Source: Pelargonium cotyledonis (taxonomy: Eukaryota > Streptophyta > Magnoliopsida > Geraniales > Geraniaceae). From it: a stretch of DNA of 33,963 nucleotides. This document shows, in pieces, positions 10,499 to 22,700 of this stretch. The DNA lies in contig JAYMTA010000233.1 in NCBI GenBank assembly GCA_036897625.1, positions 1 to 33,963 of the forward strand, read 5' to 3'. The position numbers and the translations under genes are program-made. Position 1 is the stretch's first letter, and every line of letters starts with the position of its first letter. Under the pieces are notes generated by a model. It did no database searches. It saw only the letters and a list, made by a program, of their open reading frames with translations, and had not been told where the DNA came from.

Positions 10499-13400
10499 CT
10501 AGGAGAGCAAATCATACTTTCCATTGGAGTCAGAAGAAGGAGATTTTGTAGGAGAAGCAGCAGAGTGTGAGGGAGGAGCGGGTAGGGCATAAGTCAGTCT
10601 GGATGATGAGCTTTCTATTAAACCCGCTACGCCTGCAGCTGCAGATTGAGCACTTGACGGGAGGAACAGATCATGCTTCTGGTCCTTGTAAGCACTCCAA
10701 ACCTGTAACAAGTCAACATGGACAACACTTAAGACGACAACTTCCCTAATTCACTAACATATGTAATTACACTGTTGTTGTGTCGGGATTCAAAGTCTTT
10801 AATACTCCCTCCGTCCCAAAATGAGTATCCATGTTTCTATTTTGAGATAATTTATGGAGAAGTTAGTTTAATTTAATATATTTACTCTTGTATAGTTGTA
10901 TCCTCGTGATCATGTGTTAAGAGATAGTAACCAACTTATTATCATGGTACTATGGACAATTAATGCAATGCTAACTTTCTAAAAAAGAGAAGAGAACACT
11001 CATTTTGGGACAAAAATCCAATAGAAAGACTTACATCTGAGGCATCTAGTATGTCACGCACTTTAGTACAATGGGCCCCTTCTGTTGCGAATGCATGTAA
11101 AACCTGGATCAACATAATCATACTCTATCATTCCAGAGGTATCCACAAAGCACAGAAGGAAACATCACGGAGATGAAATACGAGTCAATGGAAAAGTAGA
11201 AACTATGTTGCAAGCTTGAGATAATCATCTTCCACAATGCTAAGCAAAACCCAACCACCACTTAAATTAAAATTACATTTATAATTATAAATATCTGACC
11301 TCCACAGCAAGCACCCTGCCAATGGATGCTTCAGATTCATTCCACTTCATCTGTGAGCAAAGACCGTTCCTTCCCCCAGCCCTCCAATCAAGAAGGCCCA
11401 GAAGTACCATAACAAGTCCAACCCTGCATCATACATGCAAGTTCCTCCATTAAAGCATGCAAACAAGATAAAGGCAGTCTTAAAGCCTAATGAGCAAACT
11501 TTATCTGAAAGGAAGATTTTAACAAAACATAAAGCAACCAAAACAACTATCCACTTATTCCCTTCTTCTTGGATGTTTTTACTAGTCTAATTTATTATGG
11601 AAACAGGTATCTATAGCTCCTGTTTCTTATAGAGCAACATCCTAAGAAGAAAAATAAAACAGATTTTTATGAGTCCTCTCTCACTGGGTATTTGTTGTCA
11701 AGCATAACCTATACTGCTGGGTACTGTTGTACTGATACTGTTATTTACATACGAAAACTTATAGTATAACCATTAAAGTCACTCACTTGAGTCCTTGTGC
11801 CACAAGGGCATCTCTAGCTCGATTCCCAGCCACCACAACACGTTTTAGAGTCTCCAGAGCTAGTATGCTTCCGCCTTGCCACCCTATTGCTTTCATTAGA
11901 AGCGGAACAACCTGAAAGCAAGATTAACAACTGGTGAGTAATCTACTGGATCTGCAGCTGTAAAATTAAGAAAATCAATTTGGGGAACTTTTCAAAGTTA
12001 ATTTTATATCAATAATATCATTCCTTTAATGCACTTTGCAAAACTGGTTGATCATTAATCCTATAGAATATGAAACATCAGTTCTGAAATCAAGTTAGCC
12101 CATAAAATAACCATATTATGGGTGAAAACCCACATGCTTCGGTCAATACCTGAGGTGTTCCTGCACTGGTAGCTGCCATAGCTTCAGCACAAATAGTACT
12201 AGCTGCAAGTTGATGTAGGACACGCAAACAACTAAGACGGACACGTTCTTGCGGAGTTTGTGAGGGCTGTGTTGATCCATCGTCGGAATCAAATGTTTTG
12301 TCAACATGGTTCCCATTTTCTACCTCCCCCGAAGCCATTGTATCTCGTCTTCCCTCATAGGCCACCGCAGCAACAAGTTTGGGTACATATCCAAGATATC
12401 CAACATGATCTGAAAGTGCAGGATGCACTCGCAATAACGAAACCAAAGCAGCAGACAGAAGCAAGGGGAGCTCAGGGTCTACAACTTGTGTGTCATAATG
12501 AGTAGCAGCAATGGATGACAAATACTGATCTAGAAGTCCTTCCAAAAATCTCTTCGGATTTCTGAGAGGAAACTTGGGATCTTTCAGGAACAGCCTGACA
12601 TAGATTCCACCAACCTGCAAAATCATGGCAATTCGGCTTCACCAAAGAGTATGAAGACATATCTGAGTTTAAAACACGTGGAATTTATTTAGGCATACCT
12701 GTGGCTCATCCCTCATTTCCTGCTGACCAGATGTTTGCTCAGGTACATCCCAATCATCTACACGGCCTTTCATCTGTTCGCGGTATAGGTCAGACGCCAT
12801 AGTTGCAATTTGTGCAGACAAAGAAGCTGCCATTGCAGGTGTCCAAACTAGCTCTGGTGTCTCTGAAGTCTGTTCAAAGGAAGACACAACAGCCTCTCCT
12901 GGACCATCCCTAATAACGGATACCAGGCCATCAGGCAAAAACCTTGCAAGTGTTATAGCAACTCTTGGACCATGCATTGGCTGCCCAATAAGCTTTCCCA
13001 ACAAAGAGGCTGCTGCAGCTCTTTGCTGCAATGGAATTTCTTCTGCACATATATAATTTTATTTTTATTTTTTAATTAATGACAATTTCTCATCTGAAAA
13101 GGATAAAGAGAAAATGAGGAAAATTACCTTGCAAAGGCAAAAGGAGTTCAAGAATGTAGACAACTCCACCATGCTTGGCAGCTGCCCAAGCAAGTTCTGG
13201 GGTGCTTGCTAATGCATAAAGAACATGAAGAGCACCTTCACGACAACTTGGGGCAGAATGAAGCATTTGTAATAAGAGGAGAAGACTAGATCCATCTGCT
13301 ACAATTGCCTCCAAACAGGGAGCATAAGTAGTTAACAGTGACAGTACAGACAGGCAAAGTTGAGGAATGTTGCTCTCCGATGCAACAGACACAGAAAAGC

Positions 13401-16400
13401 ATTCAAAAATAGGTAATAGCTTCTCTTTGGAAGAAAAAATGGAAGCCAAAGTTGGAGTGTTGGTGAGTAAGTTCTGCAAAGGAAAAAGAAAAAAATGTTA
13501 GAACATAGGGAATTATAACTCAACATGCACACATAATTACGTACCTTAAGCGAGGTCAGTCCAAATCGAAGATTCTTCACTAGTTCAAGCTCTTCATTCT
13601 CCACTTTTTCATCAGATACAGCAATGGAATCATCAGGAATCTGACTGTCATCAACAAATTCATCCCTTGTGTCACCTTGAAGCTCAGATGTCTTAGGGGT
13701 TGACCCACTAGGATTATCAGCTTCGTTGTGCACTAGATATGATATATAATCAATCAGAGCAACACAGAAAGCTTCTGGTTCACTGATCTCAAAGTCTGGT
13801 TGATCATTGTAGACCCTCAAGTAAACATTGCCAATGAAGAGCTCTTCAGATAGTGCTTTATATGCAAATGCATGTGATTCTTTAAGGTCATACGAGCCAT
13901 CAGGGCCCTGGCTTACACGTTGCTGATCCACAAATTTCAGAAGTTCTGCTCGGGTTGAAGAATTCCAAATTATCTAAAACCAAAAACAATTGTCATATTG
14001 AATTGATAAGTATCCACTTGAGATAATTTACATATCTAGGAAGAAGATAAAAAATAAATATGCTTCAACCTCAGTCCATTCCTCATCAGAACAACACAAC
14101 TACTTGAAGTTTCACATCGTTAACTTAGTCAGGATAAAGAGATCAATAGGATGCAAAACTAGAAGACACATCTCAGCCAAAATGAAACAATAGTTGTGTA
14201 TATGGTCAATATTGGTGACATCTACTCATTTCGTTAAATTATCTTTTCCACAATATGCTCGAGGTTATTTATAATAATTGTCTACAAGAATCCTTGTACC
14301 GCTTGTTTGACATTCAAATTTTTGATATAAGTAGTGATAGGAGTTCAAAATTTTATTTTATTATTATTTACTTTTTCATCGGAGACTCATATATATATAT
14401 ATTATAGTATATCGTCACCAGAGAGGCTTGAACCCGAGACCTCAGAGAAAATCCTAAGTGCCTAATCCGATAGGAGTTTAAATTATTATTTAGTTTACTA
14501 CTTCAAGTTCAATGTGTAATTAGATCTCAAGTCTCTTTGTGTTTGACCTATAAATTCTAGTTGCCCTATCTATTATCTTAACAGAGTTACTTTTATTTTG
14601 GTACATTGGGTGATTGGGAACACATCAAATAGTTTATGACAACCCTGTCATGCAAGAACATCATCTAAAACAAGGAACAAATTACTACACTTACCTCTGG
14701 AGACTCCAAATTTGAGTTTAATCTGGACAGCAAGTCTTTGGGTACTTGATCTTTCAGCATACTAGCAAGTTTAGGTGTTAACAATGCTTTGAGTGCTTCA
14801 GCTCCAGCTTGATGATAAGGTGTTGAACTGTCATCGCTACACAAACCACTAAGCCTTGACAGAGCTTGGGATGCTCGTAAAGCATGCAAATTTTTTGCAA
14901 TTTGCACACTGGTACCAACACCATGTGACTCTGTTGCATCAGATTCTTCTGCTGTTGAGTCATACTGAAGCAACAATGGCAAAAGGTACCTACAAATAAT
15001 TTGAAATTATAGTTCAATAATAAAGCAAGATAATAAGGATTACATGTATCAAAACGAGAGGCATTGATCCATAACCAAGTAATAAAACTACGGTTGATAC
15101 ATATAAGAAACAAAATGGCATAGAAAGCTGACTTACCATAACACACCAGCCCTTAATAAGGCATCCTGCAATTCAAAGGACACAGAAACATGAGCAATAG
15201 TCAGAAGAGCTGCATCAACAGCAGCAGGTGCAAGCTCAAGTTCTGTGCAGTGCACAATATCCTCAATTAATCCAGCAACTTCAAGTATGATAGCTCTGGC
15301 ACTCTCAAATTGACTCAAAACAGAGAAGGTCTTCATCACATTTGCAACAATGATGGCAGATGGTTCATTCACAGGTGTAGTTGGCTGAACCACACACATG
15401 CAACGCGAAAGAAGAGTCGCAAGGATATTTACTCCACCATCCCTCACAAGTTCCTCGCCATTCAGTGAAGAAGAAGCACATCTAAAAGTGGGAGAACCAT
15501 GAAGGCAAGGTCAAGTTTATCAAATCTATACATGAAAGTTCAGAAAAATTTCAACAAAAGAAATATTCTTGCAAGGAAAATTACGTTAGCCACATTAGCT
15601 CTGAAGCTCCTACAAGGAGAGGCACTCTATCAGAAGAAAGAAAGTTGTTGTCGTCCATGTCCACAGTGATTGCATTGAGCAACATGGGATAGCCAGCATA
15701 CTTAAAAGGTTCCAATACATCTCCATATCTTCTGTAAAGGATACACTGTCCTTTCAATAAAAGTAACAACCTCCAAGGCTGAGGACCTTGTAGACCTTGC
15801 ATGGTAGCCTACAGAAAATGCATATGATAGTATTAGTCACAGAATTTTATCACAATGCAAGATCATGTTATACCATAACCTTGAAAACATTTTTTGAACT
15901 GCAAAGAGTAAAAAAGAAAAGGATACCCCCAAAACGAATATAGAGCTTCATACTTCCCCTATGGCTCTATATGACTTTGCCCTCGTGTACTTGGCATACA
16001 AACCATGGGCTTTGATGGCACACATCGTCGCTATAGGAAACATGCAAATGACAGCTCAAAACACATACCTAGTACATTTGTTGAAGAAATATAGCCATAA
16101 TGCTCTATAGGCTGAAGCAAGTCAAACTACAGTATAAATAACTTTTATTTTTATTTTTATGACAAGTAGAACAAAAAGAAGGGAAAGTGCAAAGGTACAA
16201 ATATTGAAGCTGACATAAGTAGAAGATGAATCCTCTAAATTCATGGTTTCGATAAACTAAGATCATACATTAGATATAGTTAATAGGTGGAGGGCCCAAC
16301 TAGTATATCAATTAGGAACAGACTTCACATTCTTTCAATGTGAAATCCCATATCACTATACAAATCTCTTAGATTTTTTTTTTTGAACATCACAAATCTC

Positions 16401-19400
16401 TTAGATTTTAGTGTTGTTAGAATATAAAAACTAAATAGAGCCTCTAACTACCAATTTAAACTTTTAGTTGAGTTGGTCCTCAACATAGTATCATAACCTT
16501 GTTACCATAAAGGTCAGAAATTTTGGGACAAAAATGCAAGTAAAACATGACACGTATTTTGGAATGGAGAGAATATTAAACTTCAGCACAAGACAAGAAA
16601 AAAAAAGTGCGTGCTTGGGCTCACAAGCAAAGCGATAATGAGCTTGCACGTGAGGGGGCATATTATGTATAAAAATTAAATTGGATCTTCAACTATTGAC
16701 TTAAAATTTTAGTTGAGTTGGTCCTCAACAAGTGCAAGAAAAATACTTGTGATCCATTGACCTTTCTAACATTCAAAGTGTGCTTGAAGTATTGATTCCA
16801 AGTCTACCTGCAGACGCTCATAAGCTTTTTGTACAGCAAGGAACTTCTCTCTTCCTTCTGGATTTTTGTCAGGATGATATTTCATTGCAAGTTTCCTATA
16901 TTGTCGCTTCAGTTTTTCTTCGTCAATGTTCTCAATCTGCATGGATATGCTAGAAAACTCCTCAAAGGAGTGTTTCTTATTGGCATCATCGTTAAATATA
17001 TCTTCTGGGGATATCTCTAGTATTTTGCAAGCTTCTTCTTCAGATAGATCCATGGGTCTTCGTGTCAACTCTTCACGCCACATTACAAGTAGTGATTGTA
17101 AGAACTCAACATGTTCAACAATTGGCCAATTTGGAAACCTAATTTCATCACATAAATTCCGAAGGTAATAACGGTGACACCACATTTCATCTCTTAATTC
17201 TGGGTATGTAACTGGTGGCATAGGAGCATAGTCGTATAGAGAATGACAATGCTGCGACAATTTCTGGGGAAAATCGCCAAGATGCTGCATAACCTGGAGG
17301 AGAACAAAATAGAATAAAGTACATGTCAGATAATGATCATTCTTATGTAAAGCTGTCAAACTAAGAGCTATATAGTGCAGCAAAACAACCAAACTATTCA
17401 ATGCATTGTATGTCTCCTTTGGGGTTTTCAACTACCTGGCGAATCAGATTTTCTGCTCGCATTTTGTGTGTCCATATAATTTCTGGAGTATCAGAATCAG
17501 AGACCATTGCTGCTGCAAAGGCATTTGGACCACTGCGCTCCAATACATACAGCAAAGATTCAGGGAGAAGCCCACCCAATACACTGCGTTTCGCCAATGG
17601 CAATGAAGAGGAAACTGCCGCTTCTTCACCACCATGGAATGCTTGATGCACATGTGTCACCGAAAAGAGTAGGGAAATAGAAAGGAGATTAGATCCAGGG
17701 TATGCCAGAGCAAAATAAAAAGCACCAGTACTATATAGTCGTATCATAGCCTTCGGATTTCGAGTAACAACAGCCTTTAGTAATGCAGCAGCACCCTCTA
17801 CAATACTTGGTTCCCCAGAAAGCATTGCCTTTTTTTGTGGTGTGTTTGGACAAGGGAAAAGAGCACAAAGATTAGATTCCAATTCAAACATACAATGTTC
17901 TAGTTCTAAAATTTAGAGCTTCATGCACATTAAGAAAATGATAAGGACATAAAATAGAAAGAACCACATAAATTATTGCCTATTTATTTAATAAAACGCT
18001 TAATTCTAATATCTAAGATTAAGAAGCAAGAAGAAATTGAAATTTGAAACAAGTATTGATCTTAACATTCCAAAGTCAGATCATTGATCCAAGCAGAGGG
18101 ACCAATTACCATTACAATGTTGAAACAGCTGGGGTAATTACCTGTGCAATGTGTGGAAGGCAACGTGGACTTGACAAGATCCATTTTACTCGTGGAGTTG
18201 GGGTCACTATCTCTCCAGCATCATCCAAATCTGAATGTGCAGATACCATGCTATGTAATATGGACAATGCTGCTTCCCCAATCTGAATACAGAATCAATA
18301 TCATAAGAAGTAGCGTGATAACAGTAGAAATGGGAGGTCAAATATAAAAATATAATGTAAGATATCCAGAACAAAAATCACCATATATACAACTATATGA
18401 TGCACAACATTTCTCTACTCCACATCATATAGATCTTTGGAAACCTTCATATGGTAATTCTTTTTTCTTTTTCTTTTTTATCAATAAATTAGTACGGGAT
18501 TGAAGAAAATCTTAAGAATCTACCTAGTTGTCCCATGAAATGTGAACAGTTCCCTGGTATTCTTAATACACATATTTATAAATGGCACAATTAAAGAGTG
18601 ATGCATTATGGAAAAATATAGGATCCAGGCAAAATCACTTTCAAGAAAGCATTCTTTCCACAACTTGATTCAATGTTTTAAATTAAGAGCTAAAGATGAC
18701 AGCATTAGTAGAAGAAAGATATCCTAAAAGCTGGAACCTGCTCTACTATTGCAGGCTAATGTTGGACAGCACTGAAAAGTGCAAACCCTATTTAAAATTA
18801 AATAAACAAATAACAGCAACATTAAAATCACAACAAACATTGATATAGAGACAAAACTGTAAATGCAGTCAGCATTATGTCATAATGACCATACTTGAAT
18901 TAAGAGTTATGGACAGATTCAACTGCAAGCACACTGACCACCTTAATGTGAAATCAGTGTTATGTTTTGTGATGACATTACCTGACTCGGTGTGAGAACA
19001 GGCACCCGAACAGCTAATACCCAACGAAGTTCACGAATATCACGTAATCTTTTCCAGTCTAGCATTCCAGAAGCCCAGCACCTTGTTGTCCAATCAATTT
19101 CTTTCTTTGACCAAAACCTTCTGATAGCATCCTTCTCTAAAGGTCCCACTTCTTTACCATCCTTGTCTATATACATCCATTCCTTGAGTGGTTCCATGAA
19201 AGCAGTAGCAGCTATCAAATTTGACTGCAATGGGATAGCAGTCCTTTCTGAAGCTTCATGAACTACTGTCAGAAGATCAACTGATAAAACACACCCTCCA
19301 ACCAAGACACAAGCCTCCACATTTGCTAAGACTTTCATTAAAACCTGCAAGAATGTTGAGATTCAGCTATTATTATTATTACTATAAAAGATTCCAGTAG

Positions 19401-19733
19401 ACATGCAATCATTCTAGACTTGGCGCGTTGCTGTTCAATTTCACTACAGCCCATCACGGCCAGAAAATCCCATCAGTGAGAAAAGTAGATAAAGTAAACC
19501 TCGATTCAATAGCATGAATTCCGGACAGTTTTAATTAGTTTATTGGGCCAGTTCCAGATATCCCAAACTAATCACAAATTTCAAAATCTTTTTACCTTTG
19601 GTCAATAGTGTACAAGGAGAACTAAGGAAAGACAATTAGAAATTTAGGTCTTTGGGGTACTTAAAAGGACACAAAAGTCTCTCATATGGATTGTGGCAAT
19701 ATCTTGGTGATTACTGCGATTACCAAGCATATT

Positions 19734-19787
<54 letters not shown>

Positions 19788-22700
19788 AAGCATGACTATG
19801 TAATCCAAAGAAGAAACAAGTGACATCACAATACAATCAACAAATCATAATGACCAAGAAGGTAATAATAACTCATTATTAATCTGGAAATAATATTTTG
19901 ATGTACCTTCAAAAGAAGAAGGAGGCGGTTTCTCAAAGCTCTGTCGTCAGTCCTATCCAAAAGAACTGTAATGTGAGCAGTGCCCTCGAAAGAGCCTATT
20001 GTTTTGTGGTGGTGTTCATATACAATTGCCATTGCCCTTGCACAAAGCTCTCTAACTGAAGAACCTCCTCCTCCACCAAAGCCATCCAATCGCCCCATAT
20101 CACACCAATCATCAGATGAGCCTAATTCATCGGGAACAGCCCCATCTACTGTAAGTCCAGTGTCTGCATCACATAAGAACCGATGATAGAGTGCTCTATA
20201 GAAAGCAACTGGGTCACGAAGAGGAAAATCCTGAGCCTTCCCACTACTTCCACTCTCAAGAAGCAAGCGCAGATAATATTGACCTACACACACTTCTTTC
20301 GATAAGCTAGGGTAGCTAACAGAGAACTCAGAATAGTTCCAAGATATCTGTGGCACACCATCCTGCCCTATCATAATCTCGACTGTTGCACCTCCAGGAG
20401 CAATATCTTCAGTACGTGCTTTCTCAATATCCAGCTTATTAACCTCAGCTTTTAAAGCCTCTCTCAACTCTTGTCTAGTACGCTCGTTCCATATTAAATC
20501 TGCACGATTGTGATCAAGGCTAAAAGCTCGCCAAAATTCAGGCCAATTACAGAGTAGTCTACCAGATCCAACAGGTGTGTTCTCAACAACAACTTGAGCA
20601 GGAGCCGGAAGTCCTGTATCCTGGCTACTAAATCCATTGGCCTCAGAATCCACAGTGGTTGGAGCATTGGATTCCAGTGCATTGAGTGCACTCGTTGTTG
20701 GAGAATCAACTGAAGCAGCAATAGCTGAACGGTCATTTTGTTGAAACCCTGTGGACACCTCACTGGTCACATTTTCACCTGTGTGGACAGTAAAAGATTG
20801 AACGGTTGAAGCCTGACCAAAACTTGGATTTACTACAGCTTTTAGATAGCCATTTGGCCCCTTAAAGATGCCAGGCATTGCTTGCCTTACTGGATCACCC
20901 ACTTCATGGTTATTAGAGGAAGCTGAGGAATGCTCTTGAGACCCTCTCCCATTACGGCTTTTCCTCCGCTGAAGTAGACGCCTCTGTTTCCTACTGGTCA
21001 AGGAACCTTCTTGATTTGCATCTTCGGGTAGCATTCCATCAGAACGGGTATGTAAATAAGCAACAAGCCCTGGAGGCAGAACTCTGGACAATAGATCTTC
21101 AGCTGGTTGATATGAATCTGCCCACAGAGCAACAAGCTGCCGGCTAACCTCACGCCGCTCACCAGCAGGAAGGTAGAACGCATGCAATAAATGCCTCAGT
21201 AAGGCACCGTCACGCAAAGCAGCACCACGCATAGACTCTGCTGCAATAGCATCTTCTTCAGCAATTGTCCGCATAACAACAGCAACTGTTTCCCTAACAC
21301 TTTCAGCAGGATGTCCAAACAATGCAAACAAACGGCGCTTTAAACCAGCCACTTGCCGTAACAACTCGACGAAAACTGCATACTGGGTAGTTTCACCATG
21401 TGGATCACATATCATTGCCTCAAGAACTTCAACAACAGCCATAGACAACAATGGTGATACAGACATAGGCTTCAATCTGTTGACAAGGATAACAACATAA
21501 CCCTGATTAGCGAACAATACTGACTTAGTGTGCATAATTGTGGCGTGCTGCTCTCCTTTAGAATCAGTTAATACATTTGTGTCCCCTGGACCTCCACCAA
21601 TAAGTACTGCAACAAGTCCTGCAGCCTCAGCAGCTACACCCTCCGACCCATTTCTAAGTAAACCCATTATTCTACCAACAGCTGCAGGAAATGACATGAC
21701 ATGTGAAGCTGCACTTCTTGAAGCTAGCAATCTACGTAGACATGCAATGAAGCCCATCACTGTTGCGGCTGCCTTTGGGGGAGGGGGGGGCAAAGGGGGG
21801 AGACTCTGGAGGAAGATTTGGAGTAGCTGGAAGCATAGTTATTAGGGCCATCAAAGTGACTTCTGGCACTTCAATGTTTGGAGGCACTCCGGTGTATAGA
21901 ATGCATGCATTGAACTCCCTTATTCTACGCCATAGTTTAGCTCTTGATCCAGGAACTGAACCACCTTCAGCAACAGCATCTTTGGCAGCTGCAGCTAGGT
22001 GTTTTAAATGCATGGATGCATTCTCCACATCACTGACTAGGCATTGTGGTCCAAATTGTAAATGAACTCTCCCACAAGGTGGATCAATATGATGGCCAGG
22101 CATTGTCAGCCTTGGTAATAGAGGTACAGCACACTGACCCTTCAGAAATTATACTCAGAGGTCAATTGCACTAAGAAATTTTAGCAAACTTATCTGTCAC
22201 CAGTATGATTCAAAAGTGAAGCTAAAATCCAAATGTGAAGCAATTAAAACATAATATTACTATACAAGTAAGACCAATTCATATCTAAGAGAATACCATC
22301 TACCTACTTCTGTTTGCAGCATATCCCGGACTGCGGCAAGAAGGCTATCACGAGAAGTGCTTGCATAAACCTATGATCAATGCCAATGCCATAAACATTA
22401 GAAACTTAATTCCAAAAGAAATCAGAAAATCAGGATGAGATGGAACAAATACTCACATGGATGGGGCACCCATCATTGAATTCAATTGCAAACATCTGAG
22501 GCTCTTCAGCGAATCGAACAAGAGAGCTTACGGTAGACAATGGACGAACAATAACAGCCTGTACGCATCTAATAAAAATTCTTACCATACGATATTAGTC
22601 TAATAAATATAGAGCATGTCATATATATATATATATATAACATTAGACAGAATGTCACGCATGCATTCCATCTACCATCTTATACTCAAGAACTATTCAC

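Noticed and set aside
17829..17891. Additional coding sequence MFELESNLC.. before exon 10
   Set aside because: This is intron sequence that stays open by chance. The family protein goes from ..PHIAQ directly to A.LSGEP, which matches the AG at the exon edge.
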